A stretch of DNA of 11,156 nt from UBA1858 sp963926275 (GCA_963926275.1 CAWUWP010000022.1:1-11156); one strand, 5' to 3'; positions 1 through 5,854 are shown, numbered from the stretch's first letter. Notes: a model not told the origin generated them from the sequence alone. Program-made: numbers and translations.

Positions 1-1
1 T

Positions 2-784
2 AATCAAAGTGGTGCCAGCTACAACAATGCTAAATTGTAATTAGTAGCGGGTGATGTCAATCGTGTTAATCAACCTCGTGCCCCCCAGCATAGAGACGTG
101 AGAATGATGAAATCTATGGTGGCGGAAAGTGTGGCCGAGATGGCAGAAGAAAGTTTGTTTGAATATCACTTGTATACACTTGGTCATAAGACTGATGTGT
201 TGCAGAATCAAATAAAACAAGTTGCCTTATTGTCAGCAAGCCGAGTGCCGGTTAAAAAAGAATTTTTACTTCGAGGTAATCAACATTACTACTACAACAA
301 GTATGGTGTGATCGCTGATAAGTTAAAAGTGGGTGTGTTTGTCGAGTTTAAAAACGAAAAGAAAAATGATCTAGGCATTGCTTTACCAAAAGGTATTGTT
401 CGAGTTTATAAAGATAACTCTTCAGGTAACGCACAGTTTATTGGTGAGGATCGTATTGATCACACACCTAAAGATGAAACTATCCGCTTAAAAATGGGCG
501 ATGCCTTTGATGTCACCGCTAACAAAAAGCAAACAAGCTATAATAAAGAATCTGCTTGCGGCAAATATAAGCAGGCAGCCAGTTCTAGTTATGAAATAGA
601 AATTTATAACGCCAAAGACGAAGATGTCATTGTGGAAGTGTTAGAGCCGGTTCCTGGCGACTGGAAAATGATTGAAAATAATTTGGACCATGAGAAAGTG
701 AATGCACACACGGCTCAATGGTTGGTTAAAGTACCTGCTGAAAAGCGTGTTACTTTGAGTTACAAAGTACTAGTTAGATACTAG
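2..784 (+). pseudogene. DUF4139 domain protein, 3' part, interrupted by an in-frame TAA
   Basis: The frame enters from the left edge (first full codon at 2) and reads NQSGASYNNAKL, then a TAA stop at 38-40, then LVAGDVNRVNQ and on to the normal stop at 782-784. The two sides join into one continuous DUF4139 pattern, in which 'SY.NA.LKLVAGDVNRV' is expected and the stop codon replaces what is probably a Lys codon. After the stop come the usual features: an acidic stretch, the 'ESLFEYHLYTLGHKTDVLQNQ' type strand, VALL, 'VPVKKEFLLRG', a GDAFDVT block and a C-terminal 'VKVPAEKRVTLSYKV'. A GTG at 98 could restart translation but has no clear ribosome binding site and would give only 228 residues of a family usually near 450-500. 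The downstream part shows no further decay, so the lesion is recent, a polymorphism, or a sequencing error. The family's function is unknown; members are usually exported. The N-terminal half lies outside the window. Confidence 0.75.
38..40 (+). other. In-frame nonsense codon (TAA) in the DUF4139 gene
   Basis: The codon lies between ttg (35-37) and tta (41-43), in the same frame as the long reading frame up to 784. Reading through it restores the family-typical K-L-x-L-V-A-G-D segment. A single AAA to TAA change would explain it. Confidence 0.75.
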
Positions 785-835
785 CCATAATATTGAAAAT
801 ATTACTGTCGTAACGTTGAGTTGATTGCTACCGTC

Positions 836-855
836 ATTCTTGCGTAGGCGGGAAT
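836..855 (-). repeat. Palindrome copy 1 (degenerate, inverted orientation)
   Basis: The sequence is ATTCTTGC-GTAG-GCGGGAAT. Its loop GTAG is the reverse complement of the CTAC loop in the other two copies, so this copy is in the opposite orientation. Two bases of the left arm differ from a perfect stem. Confidence 0.65.
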
Positions 856-1059
856 CTAGCGTTACATCATGCTTGCACCATTTTATGGTTCTCAAAACCG
901 CTTGAATTGTTGTTTTAGTTAGTGTGTTTGATGCTGCATGGATTCCCGCCTACGCGGGAATCTAGCGTTATGTCATGCTTGCACAATTCTATAGTTCTCA
1001 CGACCGCTTGAATTGTTGTTTTAGTCAGTGTGTTTGATACTGCATGGATTCGCGCCTAC
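848..1059 (+). repeat. Two tandem copies of a 106-bp unit
   Basis: Unit 1 is 848-953 and unit 2 is 954-1059, each starting with GCGGGAA. They match along their length with scattered substitutions. For example, CATCATGCTTGCACCATTTT pairs with TGTCATGCTTGCACAATTCT, and both carry GACCGCTTG or AACCGCTTG followed by AATTGTTGTTTTAGT. The period is exactly 106 with no indels that I can see. Each unit ends in the left arm and loop of a palindrome completed by the first bases of the next unit, so the palindrome is the likely duplication boundary. Confidence 0.85.
942..961 (+). repeat. Palindrome copy 2 (perfect 8-bp stem)
   Basis: ATTCCCGC at 942-949, loop CTAC at 950-953 and GCGGGAAT at 954-961 form a perfect inverted repeat. 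This type of GC-rich short palindrome is dispersed in many gamma- and betaproteobacterial genomes and resembles REP or dRS3-like elements. Confidence 0.8.
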
Positions 1060-1067
1060 GCGGGAAC
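1048..1067 (+). repeat. Palindrome copy 3 (degenerate)
   Basis: ATTCGCGC-CTAC-GCGGGAAC lies 106 bp after copy 2 in the same orientation. Mutations in both arms weaken the stem. Confidence 0.65.
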
Positions 1068-1185
1068 GACGATTTGCTAAGCTACGTGATCACTTACACG
1101 GGAATGACAATTTTCTAGGCTAGGTCTCCACTTTAAGGGGAGCGACGATTCTCAGCAGGATAACCACATTAACTAGCAATGACAC
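1061..1185 (+). repeat. Degenerate tandem array with 38-bp period
   Basis: Units begin at 1061 (CGGGAACGACGATTTGCTAA), 1099 (CGGGAATGACAATTTTCTAG) and 1137 (GGGGAGCGACGATTCTCAGC), each exactly 38 bp long. A partial fourth unit at 1175 reads AGCAATGACAC. The core of each unit is (C/G)GGGAA(T/C)GAC(G/A)ATT followed by CTA-rich sequence. The head matches the right arm of the palindromes, so the array probably decayed from the same element family. Confidence 0.6.
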
Positions 1186-1205
1186 ATAATCAACTATTGT
1201 CTTAA

Positions 1206-2120
1206 ATGAAAACGTCTCGACTATTAGATTGGCTGGCATTACTGGCTCTTGTTGCGATGTTTGGCTCAGCGTTTTTACTGACAAAAATTGCAGTGCAAGA
1301 AATCCCTCCGCTCATGGTGGTGGCAGGTCGAATAGTCATTGGTGCTATTTTGCTGTTAGTGATTGCTTATGCGCAAGGTGACCGCCTCTCTACATTAAAA
1401 CCTTATTGGCCCATATTGCTTGCGTTAGCATTGACTGGAAACTGCATTCCTTTCTTTGTGATTACTTGGGGCCAGCAGTATGTTGATAGTAGCTTGGCTG
1501 GAATTCTGATGGCGATGATGCCTTTAACTACTGTTGTGCTGGCACATTTTTTTGTGGCAGGTGAACATATCACTAGAAATAAAGTGATAGGATTTTTGCT
1601 TGGTTTTGCAGGCGTGGTGATTTTAATGCAACCTGAGCTAACCGTTTCAACACAATTAAATTGGTTGCACTTATCTGCCATGTTAATGATTTTAACGGGG
1701 GCAATTAGCTACGCGGCGAATTCTGTCATTGCTCATTCCTTGCCTAAAATTAGCTTGCCATTAATTTCTGCCGGGGTGTTGCTGGCATCATCAATAGTGA
1801 TTATTCCTATCTCTCTGTGGCAAGGTTTTGAATGGGTGGCTGATACTTCAGCACGCGCTATGTGGTCAGTCATTCTGTTGGGTATATTCCCGAGTGGACT
1901 GGCAACAATAATTTACTTCAGTGTGATTAGACAGGCAGGCCCTGCATTCCTTTCTCAAATTAATTATTTAATTCCGGTATGGGCAGTGTTGTTAGGAGTA
2001 GTCTTTGCAGGAGAAAAATTGACGATTAACGCAGTGATTGCATTAGTGGTTATTCTTGTTGGTATTGCTATTGCACAGAAAAACCGATCAGCGACAGCAG
2101 AGTCTATTTATCACGACTAA
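1206..2120 (+). CDS. EamA-family (drug/metabolite transporter superfamily) permease
   Basis: This 304-residue protein is almost entirely hydrophobic, with about ten predicted membrane spans. It has the two-fold EamA layout: repeat one at about residues 10-140, with the typical N-terminal 'FGSAFLLTKIAVQEIPPL' and 'R..IGAILL' pattern, and repeat two at about 153-291, ending 'INAVIALVVILVGIAIAQ'. The 'P..TVVLAHFF..GE' and 'LIPVWAVLLGVVFAGEKLT' segments at the ends of the repeats are the family's most recognisable features. The length is normal for ten-TM members. These are inner-membrane carriers of metabolites or amino acids; the substrate cannot be read from sequence. The ATG at 1206 follows a stop-rich repeat region and has no strong Shine-Dalgarno sequence. 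The next gene is convergent and 2 nt away, so this is probably a single-gene unit. Confidence 0.9.
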   Translation: MKTSRLLDWLALLALVAMFGSAFLLTKIAVQEIPPLMVVAGRIVIGAILLLVIAYAQGDRLSTLKPYWPILLALALTGNCIPFFVITWGQQYVDSSLAGILMAMMPLTTVVLAHFFVAGEHITRNKVIGFLLGFAGVVILMQPELTVSTQLNWLHLSAMLMILTGAISYAANSVIAHSLPKISLPLISAGVLLASSIVIIPISLWQGFEWVADTSARAMWSVILLGIFPSGLATIIYFSVIRQAGPAFLSQINYLIPVWAVLLGVVFAGEKLTINAVIALVVILVGIAIAQKNRSATAESIYHD

Positions 2121-2122
2121 GT

Positions 2123-2806
2123 TTAATCGAAGTGAGTCGGCAGTCCTCCGACACGCACGTAAATTAAACAGCCTTGTTTAGAGTGAGGCTTGTGTTTGCT
2201 TAAGTGTGGACTGCGAATCCATGAACCCGTTGGGTAACAGCCAAGGTCATCTTCAAAGGTACCTTCCAGTACTAATATCTCTTCACCGCCTGGGTGAGTA
2301 TGTTCCGGGAAATAAGTATCCGCTTGCCAGCGTACCAACGCCATGTTCTCTGGATATTGTGGTTGAGTGTACAGAGGTAAAATCGTTAGACCTTCCACCA
2401 TGCCCTGACGCCACTCTTTATCATGCATGTTGATGACTAGCTGTTTACGTTCGTCGCCGTCGTACTGGCGTAATCTCACAAACAGAGTGCAACCGATATC
2501 AGAATAGGGTGCATGCTCGGTGCCCTCTGGATTTAATAAGTAGGTGCCGGCTGGATATCGGCCATGGTCATCACAAAATTCACCGTCTAAAACAAATATT
2601 TCCTCGCCTTGAGGATGCGGGTGAGTGCGAAATTTTCCGCCGGCTTCATATTTTACGATACTAGTGACAGGGCCAAATTCTCCCCCTTCTCGATACAAGG
2701 GTTTGCGCCAGACTGTCCCGCTTGGGCTGGCTTCCCATGGCATTTGCGCAGTATCAACTACTATCTGTTGACTGAGATCGGCATTAATGTCGCTGGCTTG
2801 TTTCAT
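2123..2806 (-). CDS. Double-cupin (ChrR-like cupin) protein
   Basis: The 227-residue protein holds two ChrR-type cupin barrels. Barrel one (about residues 20-115) has H62-x-H64-xxx-E68 and H98; barrel two (about 135-220) has H169-x-H171-xxx-E175 and H205. Both sets match the cupin metal-binding pattern, and both barrels show the matching 'P.GEEI.VL.G.F.D..G.YP.G' line, so they arose by internal duplication. It lacks the N-terminal zinc-finger anti-sigma domain of true ChrR, and no sigma factor lies nearby, so I would not call it an anti-sigma factor. A cytoplasmic metal-dependent dioxygenase-like or stress protein is more likely. It lies 13 bp downstream of the thioredoxin lipoprotein gene on the same strand and is probably co-transcribed with it. 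Confidence 0.85.
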   Translation of the reverse strand: MKQASDINADLSQQIVVDTAQMPWEASPSGTVWRKPLYREGGEFGPVTSIVKYEAGGKFRTHPHPQGEEIFVLDGEFCDDHGRYPAGTYLLNPEGTEHAPYSDIGCTLFVRLRQYDGDERKQLVINMHDKEWRQGMVEGLTILPLYTQPQYPENMALVRWQADTYFPEHTHPGGEEILVLEGTFEDDLGCYPTGSWIRSPHLSKHKPHSKQGCLIYVRVGGLPTHFD

Positions 2807-2819
2807 TATTTAAAAGTGT

Positions 2820-3365
2820 TTATTCGTACACAGCTATTTCTAAGGCATCTAGATCTATCGCGTTACGACTGAAGCCTACAAGTTCATTTTTAGTGTTATA
2901 TAAAAGTTGTGAAGGCACGCCTATTAACTTTGATTGGGTGATGTCTTGGTACAGTTCATCACTTTGATCAAAGTTTGTCAGCACATGTGTGTAATTTAAA
3001 TTGCGTGAATCAATTTGGCTGAGAGCTTTTTGTTTTGCTTCTAATCCATCAGTAACAACACCGACAATCGTTAAATTAATGGATGGATTGTCTTTAATGA
3101 ATTCAGCTAGTTTTTCAAAGTCTTTTTTACAGATAGAGCAATAAGTCGCCCAAAACATGACTAATTCCCAACGTCCTTCTTGTAGTTCTGCTAATACTGT
3201 CTCTTTTATAGCACCTTGAGGTTCCAACACTTTGGTGATTGATTGTGTGGGAGTGGAAACAGTTTGTGTCCCATTACTCTTTGGCGCACTTGCATCTTGT
3301 TGATCAGAGCATCCATGTAGACCAATAAGAAGCATTGCAATGAAAATTGCTGAAAATAGTTTCAT
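2820..3365 (-). CDS. Thioredoxin-fold (TlpA-like) lipoprotein
   Basis: The 181-residue product starts with a short signal peptide and a lipobox, LHGC, with Cys19 as the predicted lipidated residue. A Ser/Thr/Gln-rich linker follows to about residue 45. The rest is a thioredoxin-like domain. It has FWATYC76-SI-C79K, the CxxC redox site in the usual WAxYCxxC context, and a probable cis-proline in GVPS (Pro151), the partner loop of the active site. This fits a membrane-anchored thiol-disulfide oxidoreductase of the TlpA/ResA group facing the periplasm, possibly for cytochrome maturation or disulfide reduction. The partner protein is unknown. It is the first gene of a probable two-gene unit with the cupin, and its promoter region is shared with the divergent lyase gene. 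Confidence 0.85.
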   Translation of the reverse strand: MKLFSAIFIAMLLIGLHGCSDQQDASAPKSNGTQTVSTPTQSITKVLEPQGAIKETVLAELQEGRWELVMFWATYCSICKKDFEKLAEFIKDNPSINLTIVGVVTDGLEAKQKALSQIDSRNLNYTHVLTNFDQSDELYQDITQSKLIGVPSQLLYNTKNELVGFSRNAIDLDALEIAVYE

Positions 3366-3406
3366 GATTATTTTTATCGTGATGGTTGATTAAAGACTAG
3401 TCCATG

Positions 3407-3412
3407 ATTATA
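3407..3412 (-). promoter_or_regulatory. Candidate -10 box for the thioredoxin/cupin unit
   Basis: Read on the minus strand this is a perfect TATAAT, about 42 bp upstream of the lipoprotein start codon, which leaves a plausible leader. I see no good -35 box at 16-18 bp, so the call rests on the -10 hexamer and its position. Confidence 0.35.
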
Positions 3413-3430
3413 CCGAGAGTATTACAAGGC

Positions 3431-3458
3431 CTGATTTAATTAGTGGTTGGGTTATACT
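3431..3458 (+). promoter_or_regulatory. Candidate promoter for the lyase gene
   Basis: TATACT at 3453-3458 resembles a -10 box and CTGATT at 3431-3436 is a weak -35 with 16-bp spacing. The gene starts 34 bp after the -10. The divergent minus-strand -10 lies about 40 bp away, so the two units may share one control region. Confidence 0.3.
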
Positions 3459-3492
3459 TTGACCATAAACAATAACAGGTTTTGGAGGCTTT

Positions 3493-4353
3493 ATGGCGAC
3501 TACACGTGTGCAAAAAATATTGGATGAAGTGGGTTCGTTAGCATTCCCTGGTGTATATGACACACTTTCCGCAAAAATCGCTGAAAAAGTAGGTTTCCCC
3601 ATGGCGTTTGTTTCTGGTTATTCTTTAGCGGCTTCTACCATCGGTGAACCTGATTTTGGCTTGTTAACTCAAACTGAAGTGGTGGATCGTGCTCGACATA
3701 TATGTGGCAGTGTGGATATTCCTATTATCGTTGATGCCGATACTGGCTATGGTAATCCATTGAATGTATATCGCACGGTTAAAGATTTGATCGCTGCGGG
3801 TGCAGCAGGATGCTTTTTAGAAGATCAAGTATGGCCGAAGAAATGTGGTCATATGCGCAACAAAAAAGTAATCGAACGTGAACAGTATTTGCAGAAAATT
3901 GCAGCGGCAGTTGAGGCGCGCGGAGATGCAGACTTTTTTATTGTCGCACGTACTGATGCAGAAGCCGTATTAGGATTAGATGAAGCAATCACAAGAGTAG
4001 AAGCTGCGCGTGCGTTGGGAGCAGATGCAAGTTTTGTTGAAGCGCCTGGTTCGATAGAACAATTAAAAGAAATCGGTAAACGTGTGCCTAAGCCAATGGT
4101 TGCCAATATGATTGAAGGTGGCAAAACGCCAGTGCTGCCTAAAGAGGAGCTGGCTGAAATGGGCTTTCAGTTGATCTTGTATCCGTTGACAGGATTGTAT
4201 GCGGCGGCTGCCAGCATGAGAGATTTTTACCAAAAGCTAAGTGATGATGGCACCACACTGGGTAAAGAGGGTGAGTTAATGCAATTTGCCGAATTTAATG
4301 ATTTAATCGGTGTAGAAGAGAAATATCGATTATCAGAAAAATTCGGAGAATAG
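3493..4353 (+). CDS. PEP mutase/isocitrate lyase superfamily C-C bond lyase
   Basis: This 286-residue enzyme has the family's (beta/alpha)8 features in order: VDADTGYGN with Mg-binding D81 and D83; E110-D111; K117-C118-G119-H120, the flexible-loop catalytic motif of the lyases; VARTDA with R153; FVEAP with E183; and ANMIEGGKTP at about 204-213. The retained Cys118 argues for a lyase rather than the oxaloacetate decarboxylase branch. The NMIEGGKTP form resembles plant petal-death protein and 2,3-dimethylmalate lyase more than PrpB, which has 'NITEFG'. So 2-methylisocitrate, dimethylmalate or another 2-substituted malate are all possible substrates. No prpC, prpD or acn gene is adjacent, which weakens a methylcitrate-cycle role. 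The start is well fixed by GGAGG at 3484-3488, 4 nt before the ATG. Confidence 0.85.
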   Translation: MATTRVQKILDEVGSLAFPGVYDTLSAKIAEKVGFPMAFVSGYSLAASTIGEPDFGLLTQTEVVDRARHICGSVDIPIIVDADTGYGNPLNVYRTVKDLIAAGAAGCFLEDQVWPKKCGHMRNKKVIEREQYLQKIAAAVEARGDADFFIVARTDAEAVLGLDEAITRVEAARALGADASFVEAPGSIEQLKEIGKRVPKPMVANMIEGGKTPVLPKEELAEMGFQLILYPLTGLYAAAASMRDFYQKLSDDGTTLGKEGELMQFAEFNDLIGVEEKYRLSEKFGE

Positions 4354-4367
4354 TTTTTATTGAATAG

Positions 4368-4466
4368 CTACAAAAGCGTTGTCCAAATATAAAAAATAAT
4401 TGTTGCATAAAGTGCAAATGACGTTGGGTCAATTAGATCCCAATGTTCGTCATAAAATGCTCTCAT
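4368..4466 (-). CDS. Tiny W-x-L-I-D-P protein 1 (32 aa)
   Basis: The minus-strand frame begins MRAFYDEHWDLIDPTS and ends IIFYIWTTLL. The first half is polar and aromatic, the second about 16 residues long and hydrophobic, suggesting a short membrane-inserted or membrane-attached peptide. The start is supported by AGGAG at 4478-4474, 7 nt upstream of the ATG. The decisive evidence is a second frame of the same kind at 4724-4623: from residue 2 here and residue 3 there the two align for 31 residues without a gap, both end at the same point, and 11 positions are identical, including Y, W, L-I-D-P-T and a late W. It is convergent with the lyase gene, 14 nt apart. I recognise no family. The opening 'W..(L/I)(I/F)DP' is faintly like light-harvesting alpha chains, but no chlorophyll-binding His is present. 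Confidence 0.6.
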   Translation of the reverse strand: MRAFYDEHWDLIDPTSFALYATIIFYIWTTLL

Positions 4467-4473
4467 ATATATT

Positions 4474-4478
4474 CTCCT
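4474..4478 (-). promoter_or_regulatory. Ribosome binding site of tiny gene 1
   Basis: AGGAG on the minus strand, within TCAGGAGA, lies 7 nt before the ATG at 4466. It is one of the better Shine-Dalgarno sequences in the window and is hard to explain unless the 32-codon frame is translated. Confidence 0.6.
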
Positions 4479-4576
4479 GAAGTGGTTAAGTGACGATGTA
4501 TTAAATTGATTGATACAGCATTCGATGTGATTGCCTGGGGATAGTTCACAGAATTAAACTATTTGGATTTAGCGGT

Positions 4577-4612
4577 AGAAAAATCATCCCCAACGGTCAC
4601 TTGGGGATGATT
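4577..4612 (-). terminator. Rho-independent terminator after tiny gene 2
   Basis: AATCATCCCCAA at 4582-4593 and TTGGGGATGATT at 4601-4612 form a perfect 12-bp stem with a 7-nt loop. Read on the minus strand, the stem runs into a T-rich run (ATTTTTC). It starts 11 nt after the stop codon of the tiny gene at 4724-4623. On the plus strand no T run follows, so it acts on minus-strand transcription. Confidence 0.8.
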
Positions 4613-4622
4613 CGTTGAGCAG

Positions 4623-4724
4623 CTAAAATACGGATAGCCACCATCCAAATGTACTGCATGCTCCTAACGTGTATAAAGTAGGGTCAATAAGGGTCCAAAA
4701 ATTTTCATATAGCTTTTTAATCAC
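4623..4724 (-). CDS. Tiny W-x-L-I-D-P protein 2 (33 aa)
   Basis: The frame starts with GTG and reads MIKKLYENFWTLIDPT, ending FGWWLSVF, with a hydrophobic, Trp-rich C-terminal half and one Cys. GAAGGG at 4736-4731 lies 6 nt upstream of the GTG, and a strong terminator begins 11 nt after the TAG stop. A start, a stop and a terminator packed this way indicate a real single-gene unit. It is a paralogue of the 32-residue gene about 150 bp downstream: 11 of 31 ungapped positions are identical and both have the same C-terminal end point. The function is unknown. Candidates include a regulatory membrane peptide, a small subunit of a membrane complex, or a type I toxin, but no antitoxin RNA can be shown here. 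Confidence 0.65.
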   Translation of the reverse strand: MIKKLYENFWTLIDPTLYTLGACSTFGWWLSVF

Positions 4725-4739
4725 GGTGTTCCCTTCTCG

Positions 4740-4790
4740 TTTTGAAAATCAAAAAAATTCAATGTCTATATTTTGAAAAGCAACCGTTGC
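4740..4790 (-). promoter_or_regulatory. Possible control region of tiny gene 2
   Basis: On the minus strand TATAGA (4770-4765) is a possible -10 box about 40 bp before the GTG start. It is flanked by two direct copies of TTTTGAAAA on the plus strand (4740-4748 and 4771-4779, 31 bp apart) and by the palindrome GCAAC-C-GTTGC at 4780-4790. A good -35 box is not visible. Confidence 0.25.
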
Positions 4791-4898
4791 ACCAACTTTA
4801 TTCGTCTGAAAAAAGTTGATAAATGGTGGTTTTTAGTGATCTTGAAAAAAAGAACGTACCAAACCCTAGCAGTTTGATTATAAAAGTGAGTGTTTGTC

Positions 4899-4919
4899 GT
4901 GCATTATTGGATAATGCAC
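4899..4919. other. Perfect 9-bp inverted repeat downstream of the CAP gene
   Basis: GTGCATTAT, loop TGG, ATAATGCAC. It lies 15 nt beyond the end of the CAP-domain gene and could stop or stabilise that transcript. There is no T run on the minus strand, so it is not a classical terminator. Confidence 0.45.
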
Positions 4920-4934
4920 ATAGTCGAGTGTTTA

Positions 4935-5522
4935 TTATTGAGCAGATGAACCAGGGGAGGCTAGCACTAGTGTCCAGTAAACTCGGTAATCAGATAAATT
5001 GTTGCGTGTGCAGGCTAAAGCTATTTCAGTGTGCGCATTATTCATTAAGTTATGACAGTGCCCAGCGTTTGCTATCCACTGATCAATAGTTTGTTCGGGC
5101 GTGTTTGAGCCACCTGCAATATTTTCAGCAACAGTCTTCCAGTCATAGCCATTATTTGAGACGCGATCACTTGCAATCAGACCTAGTGACCCCTTGTGGT
5201 TAAAGAAATCATTATTTGCCATGTCATCAGAATGAGAAACAGCAGCGACTGATAATTGTTTATTCCATTTTATTGCGGGTGCTGCAGGATAAGATTTGTT
5301 TCCGCACATGCGTGGTTGAGCACGCAGCACGTTAATATAGTTAACAACACGCTGGACCCTTAATTTATTGAATTCGCATTCGCTAGTTTTGGCTGGCGCT
5401 TTAAAAACAGGTGCGCTAGCAATTTTTTTGCGATTGATATAGTCAGAGACGCCGCATCCACTGACTGTTAGTGATATTAATAAGGTGATTGATGCGTTGA
5501 ATATGATTTTGGGGTTCATCAC
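4935..5522 (-). CDS. CAP/SCP-domain (YkwD-like) lipoprotein
   Basis: The product is 195 residues. A signal peptide ends in a lipobox, VSGC, with Cys23 predicted to be lipidated. The CAP domain spans about 55-190: 'VVNYINVLRAQPRMCG', 'IKWNKQLSVAAVSHSDDMANNDFFNHKG' with H97 and H109, 'VAENIA' with E133, and 'QWIANAGHCHNLMNNAHTEIALAC' with H155. These are the conserved His/Glu residues of the bacterial CAP fold. Cys73, Cys156 and Cys171 may form disulfides. Bacterial members are mostly secreted or envelope proteins of unknown activity. The reported start is a GTG at 5522; the ATG one codon later (5519) is equally possible. The gene begins 8 bp after the stop of the four-Cys protein gene, so the two are probably co-transcribed. 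Confidence 0.85.
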   Translation of the reverse strand: MMNPKIIFNASITLLISLTVSGCGVSDYINRKKIASAPVFKAPAKTSECEFNKLRVQRVVNYINVLRAQPRMCGNKSYPAAPAIKWNKQLSVAAVSHSDDMANNDFFNHKGSLGLIASDRVSNNGYDWKTVAENIAGGSNTPEQTIDQWIANAGHCHNLMNNAHTEIALACTRNNLSDYRVYWTLVLASPGSSAQ

Positions 5523-5530
5523 TATATCTA

Positions 5531-5854
5531 TTAGTCGTCGGGGTACAGTTTATAACAAGCTGATTGAATGTATCGGGCGCCAAGTTCTGTGTGCACTCGT
5601 TTGCCATATTTTAATGCGCAAGCACTGGCTGTCTTAGGCCCAAACCAGGGGGTCTTTTCAGTGATAAAAATTCTGTCATGGAATGCAAATTTGTCTTTAC
5701 ACGAAGAGATGACTTCTTCTGCGATGGTATCGCTTTGCACGTCCTGCATATCATCTAACAAACATTCCCAATAATTATCCTGACTGAACCAGCCAGCATG
5801 CGCTACACAAGCATTGCTTAGCAATATGATGGCCGCGACTAGTGTTTTCTTCAT
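5531..5854 (-). CDS. Small exported four-cysteine protein
   Basis: I chose the ATG at 5854 rather than the upstream one at 5878 because it begins a clean signal peptide, MKKTLVAAIILLSNACVAHA, with likely cleavage before GW at residue 21. The mature part is about 87 residues. It contains W-E-C31-LLDDM-x-D-V-x-S-D, then SSC52KDKF, C79 and C100, a spacing that suggests two disulfides in the periplasm. The 'EC.L..M..V.SD.....I...C..KF' pattern recalls small uncharacterised proteobacterial proteins, but I cannot name a family. It is the first gene of a unit with the CAP lipoprotein. It lies 78 bp downstream of the DUF1326 gene on the same strand, so read-through from there is possible. Confidence 0.7.
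   Translation of the reverse strand: MKKTLVAAIILLSNACVAHAGWFSQDNYWECLLDDMQDVQSDTIAEEVISSCKDKFAFHDRIFITEKTPWFGPKTASACALKYGKRVHTELGARYIQSACYKLYPDD

Larger units (their letters stand above)
785..1205. other. Gene-free spacer filled with repeats
   Basis: I find no convincing coding frame or RNA gene between the DUF4139 stop and the EamA start. Most of the spacer is repeat: three copies of an ATTCCCGC/GCGGGAAT-type palindrome bounding two tandem 106-bp units, then about three and a third degenerate 38-bp units. About 30 bases next to the EamA start show no strong promoter or Shine-Dalgarno motif. Confidence 0.6.

Noticed and set aside
842..1067. CRISPR array
   Set aside because: There are only two 106-bp units that match along their whole length, with no unique spacers. 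This is a tandem duplication, not repeat-spacer structure.
4368..4724. Light-harvesting complex alpha-like peptides
   Set aside because: The W..(L/I)DP resemblance is short, no conserved His follows, and no photosynthesis genes are nearby.
4823..5089. Plus-strand 88-codon frame beginning at 4823
   Set aside because: Its second half lies antisense over the CAP gene, it resembles no protein, and a hairpin sits in the middle. It is probably chance.
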